From NCBI GenBank assembly GCA_023445495.1, contig JAEXLC010000169.1, forward strand, positions 1 to 32,750: DNA of 32,750 bases, written 5' to 3'. The DNA comes from Pseudomonadota bacterium (GTDB lineage Bacteria > Pseudomonadota > Alphaproteobacteria > Sphingomonadales > Sphingomonadaceae). The position numbers were made by a program, and so were the translations under genes. Below, in pieces: positions 22,554-30,289 of this stretch; the first letter of the stretch is position 1, and every line of letters begins with the position of its first letter. The notes below the pieces were generated by a model. It ran no database searches. It saw only the letters and a list, made by a program, of their open reading frames with translations, and was not told where the DNA came from.

Positions 22554-23480
22554 TTAGGCCCGGCCACCAGTGCTGCTATAGGTCAGGCGCTTTCCGACGA
22601 TTCCAGCAAGGGCCTGCTCCGAGCGCTCGCGATCATCGTAGCCGTTGGCGGCGCGATGCGAGTAGCGGAAGTCGAACTCTGCAAGGTAGCGGTGCAAGTG
22701 CTTCTCACCGCAGTGCTGATAGACGCCCTTCATCCCGCGCTTGAAGATCGAGAAATAGCCTTCAATCGTGTTGGTGTGGATATGGCCCCGGCCATACTCA
22801 CCGCGCCCGTGAGAGACGAAATCGTGCGCAGCGAACTCCTCCCCGAGGTAACGGTACTGGTTCGCTTCGTCGGTCATGACGTGGGTTTCCGCGTCGATGT
22901 TATCGCGCACGATGGGGACGATGTGCGCCATCGAGACGTTATCGACCACCATGGCACGGCTACGCCCGGTCGAACGGTCAACCAGCGCCAGCACCTTCAT
23001 CTTGTGGTGATAGGCCCGCTTCTTCTCGGTGCCAGCCTTTCGGCCGATGAAGGTTTCGTCCACCTCGACGATCCCACCGCCACCGCCGAACGGAGCCAGC
23101 TCGCCGGATCGCATCGCCTCCCGGATACGGTGCGCGAGGAACCAGGCTGTCTTGTAGGTCACTTCGAGGATGCGATGCAGCTGGTGGGCGGAAACGCCCT
23201 TCTTCGAGGCCGTCATGAGATAGACTGCCTGTAGCGCCTTGTGCAGCGGGAGCCGGGCATGTTCGAACACCGTGCCGATCTTGACCGTGAACTGGCGCTT
23301 GCAGTCGCCGCAGCGCCAGAGCCCGACGCGGATACGCTTCTCGGGGTTGGCCTTTACCTTCGTGATCCGGTCTATACCGCCGCAGTGCGGGCAGGACCGG
23401 CCATCGGCCCAGACGATCCGCTCCAGATGCTCGAAAGCTTTCTCTTCATCGTGGAACTCAGGGCGGGACAGAACCGACAT
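22554..23480 (-). CDS. IS1595-family (ISXO2-like) transposase
   Basis: A 308-residue DDE transposase. The N-terminal zinc ribbon has CPHC at 30-33 and CGDC at 57-60. The catalytic triad is visible: Asp141 in VEVDETFIGRKAG, Asp204 in VMTDEANQY and Glu240 in HTNTIEGYFSIFKRG, a D-D-35-E spacing. HLHRYLAEFDFRYSHR (about 261-276) is the conserved family end. The frame is complete and open from the ATG at 23478-23480, 43 bp inside the right terminal repeat. Together with intact ends and target duplication this suggests the enzyme may still be active. Confidence 0.95.
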   Translation of the reverse strand: MSVLSRPEFHDEEKAFEHLERIVWADGRSCPHCGGIDRITKVKANPEKRIRVGLWRCGDCKRQFTVKIGTVFEHARLPLHKALQAVYLMTASKKGVSAHQLHRILEVTYKTAWFLAHRIREAMRSGELAPFGGGGGIVEVDETFIGRKAGTEKKRAYHHKMKVLALVDRSTGRSRAMVVDNVSMAHIVPIVRDNIDAETHVMTDEANQYRYLGEEFAAHDFVSHGRGEYGRGHIHTNTIEGYFSIFKRGMKGVYQHCGEKHLHRYLAEFDFRYSHRAANGYDDRERSEQALAGIVGKRLTYSSTGGRA

Positions 23481-23522
23481 CGACTCAACCTCCGATGTCA
23501 GCGATCATACTGCCCTGAGGGT

Positions 23523-23544
23523 GTGTTTGCAAAATATATAAACG
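23523..23544 (-). repeat. Right terminal inverted repeat of the transposon
   Basis: The 22-bp complement of the left end with one mismatch. It ends TATATAAACGCC and is followed directly by the target duplication TTTTCTTT (23545-23552) and then the host sequence. Confidence 0.92.
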
Positions 23545-23594
23545 CCTTTTCTTTTGGGGCTTCGTCGTCCCAGCCCTGCTACCCTGCTTTTCAG

Positions 23595-23693
23595 TTCCCC
23601 GGCGAAGGCCGGGGCCCAGTTTCGGCGCAGTGGGTTGGGGTGGTCGAACCTCGCGAACGACGTGGCAACTGGACCCCGGCCTTCGCCGGGGAA
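23595..23693. repeat. Sphingomonad-type fold-back repeat
   Basis: Arms 23595-23620 and 23668-23693 are complementary at 25 of 26 positions. Each arm contains its own small palindrome CCCCGGC-GAAG-GCCGGGG. The 47-bp centre is non-coding. Such elements resemble REP or miniature fold-back units. The stretch 23553-23838 contains no gene that I can support. Confidence 0.8.
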
Positions 23694-23838
23694 TGGCTTG
23701 GGTGCATCGCCTTCGCGCCCACCCATTGTGAGGAAGTGTTTCCTCGCCACCCCCGCCGGTTGCGCCCGCCCGAACGCTTCTCCATCCGCCTGACAGACGC
23801 CGGCCGCCAAGAGCCGGTGCGCCGCAGGAGATGAACCC

Positions 23839-24276
23839 ATGAGCATCGTTCTCGCGCTCGGGCTGGCGCTTGCAGCCCCGGAACCGGTCCATTCCACTCT
23901 CGAGCATCGTGCCAGCTTCGATCATGCCGGCGAGAGCATCGACACGCACTACCGAGCGCGCGTCGTGGTGGTCCGCCGCCAGCTCGGCTCGGTCGCCAAG
24001 GCGGGCGTTCCGTCGACACTGCGTTGCACCTGGCGCGCGCATCTGCGCATCGATCGCGAGGCACGCTTCGGCCAGGCGCAGCGTCTGAGCCGCAGCATCG
24101 ATCGCAAGGCGATCCTCGAAGGCAGCCGCGCCGGCTGGTGCGGGGCTAGCGACAAGGCGGTGAACGCGGAAGTCGCCCGTCGCGGCGAGGAGATCCGCAG
24201 CCATCTGCTTGCGGCCGCGGGGGAGGATGCGGCAGTGCTGAAGGCGGAGATCGTGCCGAAGGGCATGGGCCGCTGA
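23839..24276 (+). CDS. Putative secreted protein of unknown function
   Basis: A 145-residue protein with a short hydrophobic N-terminus (MSIVLALGLALAAPEPVHS), probably a signal peptide. The mature part is basic with two cysteines (LRCTWRAHL and GWCGASDK). AGGAGATGAACC before the ATG is a possible ribosome-binding site. It lies 5 bp before the porin gene and may form an operon with it. I do not recognise the family. Confidence 0.68.
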   Translation: MSIVLALGLALAAPEPVHSTLEHRASFDHAGESIDTHYRARVVVVRRQLGSVAKAGVPSTLRCTWRAHLRIDREARFGQAQRLSRSIDRKAILEGSRAGWCGASDKAVNAEVARRGEEIRSHLLAAAGEDAAVLKAEIVPKGMGR

Positions 24277-24281
24277 AGAGG

Positions 24282-25025
24282 ATGAGTGTGAAGCGTACCA
24301 ATTTTACATCGATGGCGGCGTTGCTCACGGCCCTGACGGGCGGAGCGGCGCATGCCCAGGACCTGTCCGGCGGCGTCGAGCTGGCGACCGACGAGAGCCG
24401 TCGCGGCCTCAGCTGGAGCGAAGGACACGTGGCGGCATCGGCGGACGCACTGGTCGCCCTCGGCGCGCTCGAGGCTTCCGCGCGGATCGTCAGCACCCGC
24501 GATTCCGCCCGCCATGCCGGTGCCGATGCCGTCGCCGACCTCGAGCTGGGTGCCGTGGCCGATACGGGTGCGTTCCGGCTGCGCGGCAATGTCACCGCCC
24601 ATGTTTTCGCCGGCGCCCGCGAGAACATGGATTATGTCGAGCTCGGCGGCCGGGCCAGCTACACGCTGGGCCCGCTCCAGCTCGGCGCCGGCGCAGTCTA
24701 TGCGCCCGACCAGCGCGCGATCGGCGGCGACAATCTCTACGTCTTCGCCTCGGCCAATGCCGGCATCCCGATGACGCCGCTGTCCGCCTCAGCCTCGATC
24801 GGACGCAGTTCGGGCAGCACCGACGATCCGATCCGCGCCGCGCGCCTGCGCCCGCTCGGCAACTATACCGACTGGAAACTCGGGCTGGAGTTCAACCAGT
24901 TCCCGTTCACGCTCGGCGTCGACTATGTCGGCACGAATCTGGGCCGTGGGACGACCAGTTCCCCCTTTGCCGATCTCGGCAACAGCGGCGACCGGGTGAT
25001 GGGGCGGTTGCGCTTCTCGTTCTGA
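24282..25025 (+). CDS. Putative outer-membrane porin (TorF/TIGR02001-like)
   Basis: A 247-residue protein. A signal peptide (about 1-25, MAALLTALTGGAAHAQ core) is followed by alternating amphipathic strands. The stretch LSGGVELATDESRRGLSWSE resembles the first strand of the TIGR02001/TorF family (normally a variant of TSDYxFRGxS). The final residue is Phe (GRLRFSF), as in many outer-membrane beta-barrels. A pore for small solutes is the family expectation; the substrate is not known. GAAGAGG lies just before the ATG. Confidence 0.75.
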   Translation: MSVKRTNFTSMAALLTALTGGAAHAQDLSGGVELATDESRRGLSWSEGHVAASADALVALGALEASARIVSTRDSARHAGADAVADLELGAVADTGAFRLRGNVTAHVFAGARENMDYVELGGRASYTLGPLQLGAGAVYAPDQRAIGGDNLYVFASANAGIPMTPLSASASIGRSSGSTDDPIRAARLRPLGNYTDWKLGLEFNQFPFTLGVDYVGTNLGRGTTSSPFADLGNSGDRVMGRLRFSF

Positions 25026-25040
25026 CGCACCCGCTACGCG

Positions 25041-26387
25041 TCAATGTCCTTCGATCGTGCCCCAGACGCGGCTGAAATCGCGCCGCGCCAGGTCCTGGGG
25101 CGAAATCCAGAAGGTGCATTCGCCGACATCGCCGAACATCCAGCCGAGGCCGCCATCGGTGGACAGGCTCAGCAGGCAGACGGTCGGATCGTTCACCGAT
25201 AGCGCTTCCTGGGCGGAAGGCGCATGGCCGAGCATCTGCGAGAACTGGACGCCGAACACCGATCCTCCGCAGAACAGCGGCGCCATGATGTCGTAGCTCG
25301 AACGGGAAATCAGCGACGCCCGTTCCGGATCGCCGGCAAAGGCACGGACGACGGCGGCGCTCGCTTCGGTGATGGCATCCGATACAATGCCATTGAACGG
25401 AAAGCTCGGATGCCTGGGCAGCGACGCGATCCAGGCACGGAAATCGGCACGGTCCGCGCCGGCCACCGGATCGTCAGCCGGCTTTCCGCCAGCCCGCGCG
25501 ATCCAGTCCTGCGCGGCTGACGTCGTGGCGGCGGGGTCGTCGAAACCTTTCCGGCCCGCCGCGATCTGCACGGTCAGCGCGCGGCAGAAGAAATCGACAT
25601 GCGACCAGAGCTGCGGAAAGGCGTCGGATGCAGCGTCGTCGCCGTAGAGCTGCAGCGCAACGGCGGTCGAATGCCCGTCCCATTCCTGCTCGGGCCGGGG
25701 CTCCTGTGTCGCGCGGTAATATTCGGCGTCCCGCTTGCGCTCCAGCACCTCGTCATATTCCTCGACGATTTCCTCGATCTCGCCGGCACGTTCCACCCAC
25801 GCCGGAAAGCGTGGCTTCCCGAACAGCCGGGCCGGGTTGAGCCGTCCCCAGTCGAAGGGGGGCGAGATAGCCTCATGGACGGCGCTGCCATCCGGCCAGC
25901 TGTCGAACCGGAGCGGCTGGATCGGCCATTCGACATAGAGATTGGGGCCGGGTTCGTCGCGCTGGAGGAATGGCCGCGCGAAGGGCGGCGGATAGAAGCC
26001 GCCGATGGGCGGAAGATCGTCCGGAGCCGCCCGTGGCGGGGTCAGCGCGAAGGCATCCTGGACATAGAGCACCCGGCAGGCTTCCTGGGGCTGGTCCGCA
26101 TCCCAGACCTGTTCGTCATCGCTTCGCCCGAAGAAGAAGAGCACGCCACGGTCTGGAAGCGGCGATGGATGGCCGATGTCCGCGCAATCGATCTGGGCAA
26201 GGAAATGGAGCGGCACGCCCGATGGCATGCGTGGCCATTCATGATGCTCGGGCAGCCGGGGCAGGCCGCCGAACTTGCTGTTGGTCCGTGGCGCGCTCTG
26301 CGGAGGATAGGGGCGATGGAGCAGCACGGCGTCCCGGCGATAGCGGGCCAGCAACTTGTCTATGATCCGCTCGGCTGCCTCGGTCAT
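25041..26387 (-). CDS. DUF1963 (YwqG-like) domain protein
   Basis: A 448-residue cytoplasmic protein. The N-terminal half holds the DUF1963 signature SKFGGLPRLPEHHEWPRMPS (about 37-56) and PLHFLAQIDCADIG, then GVLFFFGRSDD. The C-terminal half carries a second strand-rich region with HVDFFCRALTV and MLGHAPSAQEAL, ending LLSLSTDGGLGWMFGDVGEC. It is longer than typical YwqG (about 260), so it may be a two-part protein. The biochemical role is unknown. The ATG at 26385-26387 has GGGGGG 5 bases upstream. It is convergent with the porin gene and divergent from the tetR at 26533. Confidence 0.82.
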   Translation of the reverse strand: MTEAAERIIDKLLARYRRDAVLLHRPYPPQSAPRTNSKFGGLPRLPEHHEWPRMPSGVPLHFLAQIDCADIGHPSPLPDRGVLFFFGRSDDEQVWDADQPQEACRVLYVQDAFALTPPRAAPDDLPPIGGFYPPPFARPFLQRDEPGPNLYVEWPIQPLRFDSWPDGSAVHEAISPPFDWGRLNPARLFGKPRFPAWVERAGEIEEIVEEYDEVLERKRDAEYYRATQEPRPEQEWDGHSTAVALQLYGDDAASDAFPQLWSHVDFFCRALTVQIAAGRKGFDDPAATTSAAQDWIARAGGKPADDPVAGADRADFRAWIASLPRHPSFPFNGIVSDAITEASAAVVRAFAGDPERASLISRSSYDIMAPLFCGGSVFGVQFSQMLGHAPSAQEALSVNDPTVCLLSLSTDGGLGWMFGDVGECTFWISPQDLARRDFSRVWGTIEGH

Positions 26388-26494
26388 CAACGCCCCCCTT
26401 GCGGCCGATTGCAGATCGGTCGCCCCGGTGGAAGGCTAGCTTGGGCAATGGATGCCGACAATGCTTCGCGCCATCGCGGATCCAATTGCGCGGG

Positions 26495-26503
26495 TTATTG
26501 ACT
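26495..26503. promoter_or_regulatory. TTATTGACT motif upstream of tetR (shared with the SDR gene)
   Basis: TTATTGACTAAACG lies about 30 bp before the TetR start codon. The same TTATTGACT core recurs before the short-chain dehydrogenase at 27158-27166. Both copies are near CCTAATT. This fits an operator recognised by the TetR protein. Confidence 0.5.
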
Positions 26504-26532
26504 AAACGTTCCACAATACCTAATTCCAGTTT

Positions 26533-27117
26533 ATGGCACGACCACGCGAATTCGATCGGGATGCGGCACTGGAGAAGGCGATGCGCGTCTTCTGGGCAAA
26601 GGGCTTTGCCGCCACCTCCACCGACGACCTGATTCAGGCGATGGGGATCGGCCGGCAGAGTCTGTACAACGCCTTTGGCGGCAAGCAGGACCTCTACCGC
26701 GAGGCGCTGGCCGCCTATCAGCGCGGCACCATCAGCGGCCATTTGAGGCGGCTGGATTCCCGGGCATCGCCGATCGAGGGCCTGTACGAATTGCTGCACG
26801 GCCTCACGCCGCAGGACGATGCCGAGCGTGCGCTCGGCTGCATGGGCGTGGGCTCGGTCAGCGAGTTCGGCACGGGCGATGCCGCGCTGGCCGAGCTGCG
26901 CGGCAAGGCCGGCACCCTGCTCGGCACGCGCATCGCCGATCGCATCCGTGAGGGGCAGGGGGCAGGGGAGATCGATCCTAGCCTCGATCCCGTCCAGGCC
27001 GCGGCCTTCATCCAGATGACCATGACCGGGCTCCAGCTTGCTGCGCGCGGTGGCGCGGGTGCCGCGGATCTGGCCGCCATGGCCCGTTTCGCCGTCGATC
27101 GCCTGCGCAAGGGCTGA
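26533..27117 (+). CDS. TetR/AcrR family regulator
   Basis: A 194-residue protein. The N-terminal helix-turn-helix is DAALEKAMRVFWAKGFAATS followed by TDDLIQAMGIGRQSLYNAFG (about 29-48); KQDLYREAL follows as the next helix. The C-terminal domain has LGCMGVGSVSEFGTGD, a segment seen in TetR proteins that control oxidoreductases and respond to small electrophiles or aldehydes, although the ligand here is unknown. It lies 72 bp upstream of a short-chain dehydrogenase on the same strand and shares a TTATTGACT motif with it, so this enzyme is the likely target. Confidence 0.88.
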   Translation: MARPREFDRDAALEKAMRVFWAKGFAATSTDDLIQAMGIGRQSLYNAFGGKQDLYREALAAYQRGTISGHLRRLDSRASPIEGLYELLHGLTPQDDAERALGCMGVGSVSEFGTGDAALAELRGKAGTLLGTRIADRIREGQGAGEIDPSLDPVQAAAFIQMTMTGLQLAARGGAGAADLAAMARFAVDRLRKG

Positions 27118-27160
27118 GGCGGCGATGCCCCGCACCCGAATATCTTCATTTGCCTAATTA

Positions 27161-27176
27161 TTGACTGATCTATCAA
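27161..27176. promoter_or_regulatory. Operator-like inverted repeat before the short-chain dehydrogenase
   Basis: TTGACTGA-TCTATCAA is an inverted repeat with 6 of 8 matching half-site positions. It ends 13 bp before the ATG at 27190. It overlaps the TTATTGACT motif that recurs before the tetR gene. Confidence 0.55.
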
Positions 27177-27189
27177 GAAAGGAAGTCCG

Positions 27190-27930
27190 ATGAACGTTCA
27201 ATCTCAGGAAGCACGCAAGGTCGCGCTGGTATTCGGCGGCTCGCGCGGAATCGGTGCCGCCGCGGTCGAGCGGCTGGCGCAGGAAGGGCACGCCGTAGCC
27301 TTCACTTATGTCTCGCGGCCCGACGCAGCCGAGGCGCTGGTCGGCAAACTCGCGGATGCGGGCGGTGCGGCGCTGGCGATCCAGGCCGATAGCGCCGATC
27401 CCGCCGCGATCCGCTCCGCTGTCGAGCAGGCGGTCGCGCATTTCGGCCGGCTTGATGTCGTGGTGGTCAATGCGGGCATATTGCGGCTTGGCCCGGTCGA
27501 CGCGGTCAGCCTTGAGGAGCTCGACCAGATGATCGCGATCAACATCCGCGGCGTGTTCCTCGCGATCCAGGCATCTGCCGCGCATCTGCCCGAGGGAGGC
27601 CGGATCATCACCATCGGCAGCAACACCGCGGTGCGCACGGGTTTCCCGGGCTCGAGCGTCTATCAGTTCACCAAGGCGGCGGTCGCGGCGATGGTGAAGG
27701 GGATCGCGCTCGACCTCGCGCCGCGCGGGATCAGCGTCAACAATGTCCAGCCGGGGCCTACCGCGACCGACATGACCGCCGATGCGCTCGACATGCTGAC
27801 CGAGAAGAGCCCGATGCGGCGGGTGGGGCGTCCGGCCGAGATCGCCGGGCTGATTGCCTGGCTGGCCGGGCCCGACGCGGGCTATATGACCGGCGAGAGC
27901 CTGACCATCGATGGCGGCTGGGTGCTCTGA
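27190..27930 (+). CDS. Short-chain dehydrogenase/reductase (SDR)
   Basis: A 246-residue classical SDR. GGSRGIG at 16-22 is the cofactor-binding glycine motif. VVVVNAGIL carries the NAG motif. The catalytic triad is Ser in ITIGSN (about 144), Tyr158 and Lys162 (YQFTK). PGPTATDM and the C-terminal GYMTGESLTIDGGWVL are typical. An Arg after the glycine-rich start and TYVSRPDAAE suggest NADPH preference. The substrate is unknown. It is probably controlled by the adjacent TetR protein. Confidence 0.92.
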   Translation: MNVQSQEARKVALVFGGSRGIGAAAVERLAQEGHAVAFTYVSRPDAAEALVGKLADAGGAALAIQADSADPAAIRSAVEQAVAHFGRLDVVVVNAGILRLGPVDAVSLEELDQMIAINIRGVFLAIQASAAHLPEGGRIITIGSNTAVRTGFPGSSVYQFTKAAVAAMVKGIALDLAPRGISVNNVQPGPTATDMTADALDMLTEKSPMRRVGRPAEIAGLIAWLAGPDAGYMTGESLTIDGGWVL

Positions 27931-28010
27931 GGGGCCGTGTGGGGCGGAAGCGGTTCGGTTGCCGCCCCGTGCGCATTGCCTAGCGCGCCTTGCTTCCCTA
28001 TCTCGGCCCC

Positions 28011-28352
28011 ATGGCAACGCTTACCCAGCCCGAGATCGGCCTGACCCCGTCCGCCGCCGCCCGTGTCGCGGCGATCGCGACGAAGCAGGGCAAGCCGGCG
28101 ATCCTGCGCCTTTCGGTCGAGGGGGGCGGCTGTTCGGGCTTCCAGTACAAGTTCGGCTTCGCCGACGCGGTGGAAGGCGATGACAGCGTGGCGGAGCTCG
28201 ACGGGGTGAAGCTGGTCGTCGATTCGATCAGCCTCGATCTGGTGCGCGGCTCGGCGGTCGATTTCGTCGACAATCTCGGCGGGGCCCATTTCACCGTGAT
28301 CAACCCCAATGCCGCGTCCGGCTGCGGCTGCGGCACCAGCTTCTCGGTCTGA
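28011..28352 (+). CDS. erpA: Iron-sulfur cluster insertion protein (A-type carrier)
   Basis: A 113-residue A-type carrier that accepts Fe-S clusters and passes them to apo-proteins. The three cluster-binding cysteines are Cys41 (EGGGCSGFQYKF) and Cys105 and Cys107 (AASGCGCGTSF). FTVINPNA before the last cysteines resembles ErpA more than IscA or SufA. I chose the ATG at 28011; an in-frame TTG upstream would add seven residues. It lies 10 bp before the exonuclease III gene, as in many sphingomonads. Confidence 0.9.
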   Translation: MATLTQPEIGLTPSAAARVAAIATKQGKPAILRLSVEGGGCSGFQYKFGFADAVEGDDSVAELDGVKLVVDSISLDLVRGSAVDFVDNLGGAHFTVINPNAASGCGCGTSFSV

Positions 28353-28362
28353 GGCGGAACCC

Positions 28363-29136
28363 TTGCCCAAGATCGTCACCTACAATGTCAACGGAATCAA
28401 GGCGCGGCTGGAGCGCCTGACCGAGTATCTGCGCGAGCAGCAGCCCGATGTGGTCTGCCTCCAGGAGCTCAAGAGCTCCGACGAGACGCTGCCGATCAAG
28501 GACATCGAAGCCGCCGGCTATGGCGCGGTGTGGCATGGCCAGAAGGGCTTCAACGGCGTCGCGGTGCTGGCCAAGGGGCAGCAACCGGTCGAGCGCCAGC
28601 GGGGTCTGGCCGGCGATCCTGAAGACGAGCACAGCCGTTATATCGAAGCGGAGATCGGCGATCTGATCGTCGCGTCGATCTATCTGCCCAACGGCAACCC
28701 TCAGCCGGGTCCCAAGTTCGACTATAAGCTGAAGTGGATGGAACGCCTGGCCGATCGCGCCCGCGCGCTGCTTGCCGAGGAGCGGCCGGTGGTGCTGGCG
28801 GGGGACTATAATGTCATCCCGAATGATGACGACACCTTCTCGGTGCGCGCCATGCAGGAAGACGCGCTGATGCAGCCCGAGAGCCGCGAGCGGTATCGTG
28901 CGCTGCTGGCGCAGGGCTGGACCGATTCGCTGCGCACCCGGTATCCGGGCGGTGGCGTCTGGACCTTCTGGGACTATCAGGCGGGCGCCTGGCAGCGCGA
29001 CGCGGGCTTCCGCATCGATCACCTGCTGCTCAGCCCGATCGCTGCCGATCGCTTCCTCGGCGCCGGCGTCGACAAGGAATATCGCGGCCGCGAAAAGGCC
29101 AGCGACCACGCCCCGACCTGGGTCTCGCTTCGCTAG
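28363..29136 (+). CDS. xth: Exonuclease III / AP endonuclease family
   Basis: A 257-residue enzyme that repairs abasic and blocked 3' ends in DNA. Conserved family motifs are present: IVTYNVNGIKARL (about 4-16), LQELKSSD (metal-binding Glu), SIYLPNGN, VLAGDYNVIP (catalytic Asp and Asn, about 145-154), RIDHLLLS and the final ASDHAP. I chose the TTG at 28363 because GAGG lies about 7 bases upstream; no ATG fits the family start. Co-transcription with erpA is likely. Confidence 0.93.
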   Translation: MPKIVTYNVNGIKARLERLTEYLREQQPDVVCLQELKSSDETLPIKDIEAAGYGAVWHGQKGFNGVAVLAKGQQPVERQRGLAGDPEDEHSRYIEAEIGDLIVASIYLPNGNPQPGPKFDYKLKWMERLADRARALLAEERPVVLAGDYNVIPNDDDTFSVRAMQEDALMQPESRERYRALLAQGWTDSLRTRYPGGGVWTFWDYQAGAWQRDAGFRIDHLLLSPIAADRFLGAGVDKEYRGREKASDHAPTWVSLR

Positions 29137-29515
29137 GCCGATTCCAGCGTCGCGGTCGGGCCCGACTCGCCAAAGTTCACAAAGTTCGTGCTAGGATGCG
29201 TTTCTGACCGGCCGGCGCGACACCCGGCCGCACCCGCCGAACAGACCAAATCCTCCCTTGCAAGCGGCTCCGGATGACACCGGCCTGTTCGCCGCGTCCG
29301 CTTCCGGACGATGCCATTGTCCGTTTCCGGACGGCTGGTCCGCTAAAATCCCAATATTTGGCGTGTATTACCGTGCTATAGCACATCATCACTCAGTCAT
29401 AATCAGCTAAGTGGTTGAATTTCCGAAACTATCAAAACTGGCACGCCGATTGCGAAGCATGGGGCACAGGCGGGAAGGAGCGCCTGTCATGTCTGCAAGT
29501 AGAGGAGTTGAGGAT
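29137..29515. promoter_or_regulatory. 379-bp intergenic region with two repeated palindromic sites
   Basis: It begins with a hairpin at 29209-29230 (CGGCCGG/CCGGCCG), probably the end of the xth transcript. Two 15-bp sites GTCCG(C/T)TTCCGGACG lie at 29296-29310 and 29319-29333, each internally palindromic (GTCCG...CGGAC) and about two helical turns apart. A 12-bp palindrome GTGCTATAGCAC lies at 29373-29384. These look like binding sites that control the secreted-peptide genes downstream. I see no gene here. Confidence 0.55.
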
Positions 29516-29788
29516 ATGATCAGCAAGCCCGTCCAGTCCGCCTGCCTGGCCTTTGCGGCCACCGTCACCCTGGTTGCCGGCGCGGTTTCGCCCGCAATGG
29601 CGCGCAGCAACGACCCGGCCAAGGAAGCCGCCAAGAAGTCCGACGACCAGTCCGACAAGGCGATGCAGAAGAAGTACTGCGCGGTCGGCCCGTCGACCGG
29701 CACGATGTTCCCGAAGCGCGAGTGCCACACGCGCGCCGACTGGATCGCGCTGACCGGCAAGGATCCCGTCGCTTCCAAGAAGGACTGA
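29516..29788 (+). CDS. Small secreted protein, first of a tandem pair
   Basis: A 90-residue protein with a signal peptide (about 1-28, CLAFAATVTLVAGAVSPAMA). The mature part contains KKYCAVGPSTGTMFPKRECH followed by TRADWIALTGKDPV. The KYC...TG...PKREC..RADW pattern is shared with the next gene. The two cysteines could pair in the periplasm. I chose the ATG at 29516 with GAGGAGTTGAGG upstream; a GTG-type start far upstream at 29411 is less likely. The family occurs as small hypothetical proteins in sphingomonads, with no known function. Confidence 0.78.
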   Translation: MISKPVQSACLAFAATVTLVAGAVSPAMARSNDPAKEAAKKSDDQSDKAMQKKYCAVGPSTGTMFPKRECHTRADWIALTGKDPVASKKD

Positions 29789-29811
29789 GCGCCCCCGCCG
29801 TCCCCCCGTGC

Positions 29812-29848
29812 GGCGAACGGTCTGCGGCGCCCCCTCGCACCGTTCGCC
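29812..29848. terminator. Hairpin between the two secreted-peptide genes
   Basis: GGCGAACGGT (29812-29821) pairs perfectly with ACCGTTCGCC (29839-29848). No T-run follows, so it is more likely an attenuator or stabiliser. Confidence 0.55.
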
Positions 29849-29882
29849 CGCTCGTGCCCCCCGAGCCGAAGGAATTTCCGTC

Positions 29883-30152
29883 ATGACCCGCAAGCCCATT
29901 TTCTCCGCTGCCGCCGCCCTGCTGGCCGGCGTCACTCTCGTCGCCGGTGCCGTCTCCCCCGCCGCCGCTGCCGGGAATGATCCGGTCAAACCGAAGCAGG
30001 AGGTTGCCGCGGCGAAGGCCGACAGCCGCAAATACTGCATCTATGTCGATGCCGCGACGGGATCGCGTATCCCGAAGCGGGAATGCCATAGCCGGGCCGA
30101 CTGGCTCGACCTTGGCGTCGATCCGGTCGATTTGATGAAGAAGGCGCGCTGA
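29883..30152 (+). CDS. Small secreted protein, second of a tandem pair
   Basis: An 89-residue paralogue of the preceding protein. The signal peptide is about 1-30 (ALLAGVTLVAGAVSPAAAAG). The core SRKYCIYVDAATGSRIPKRE, then CHSRADWLDLGVDPV, matches the first copy at nearly every conserved position. The copies are 94 bp apart. Both signal peptides share the core VTLVAGAVSPA, so the duplication covers the whole gene. Strong hairpins follow at 30168-30202 and 30231-30265. Confidence 0.8.
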   Translation: MTRKPIFSAAAALLAGVTLVAGAVSPAAAAGNDPVKPKQEVAAAKADSRKYCIYVDAATGSRIPKRECHSRADWLDLGVDPVDLMKKAR

Positions 30153-30167
30153 AGCCCAGGGAGGGCG

Positions 30168-30202
30168 CCCGCGGCGGTTCTGTGAGCGTTCGCCGCCGCG
30201 GG
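30168..30202 (+). terminator. Hairpin after the second secreted-peptide gene
   Basis: CCCGCGGCGG (30168-30177) pairs perfectly with CCGCCGCGGG (30193-30202), with a 15-base loop, 15 bp after the stop codon. Confidence 0.6.
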
Positions 30203-30230
30203 TAGCGCTCTTCCGGTCCCCAGGCCGGCA

Positions 30231-30265
30231 CCGGCCTGTTCCCATTGCAACCGGGAACAGGCCGG
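30231..30265. terminator. 13-bp perfect hairpin between convergent genes
   Basis: CCGGCCTGTTCCC (30231-30243) pairs with GGGAACAGGCCGG (30253-30265) around a 9-base loop. It lies between the secreted-peptide gene and the convergent GNAT-like gene. It can act in both directions but lacks a T-run. Confidence 0.6.
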
Positions 30266-30289
30266 TCGTGGCCGTTACGGCTGTCGCCG

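Larger units (their letters stand above)
20532..23544. mobile_element. IS1595-family transposon with passenger genes, 3013 bp
   Basis: The element is bounded by 22-bp terminal inverted repeats at 20532-20553 and 23523-23544. They match at 21 of 22 positions and start with GGCGTTTATATA. It is flanked by a perfect 8-bp target duplication TTTTCTTT (20524-20531 and 23545-23552), the duplication length typical of IS1595. The transposase gene (22554-23480, minus strand) has the ISXO2-like domain. About 2 kb of the element is cargo: four small minus-strand genes, one plus-strand gene and a tRNA-like segment. Base composition is visibly less GC-rich than the flanks. Both ends and the transposase are intact, and so is the target duplication, so insertion is probably recent. 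Confidence 0.93.

Noticed and set aside
27941..27968. GGGGCGG...CCGCCCC as a terminator of the SDR gene
   Set aside because: Only 7 bp with a 14-base loop and no T-run; in this GC-rich DNA such stems occur often.
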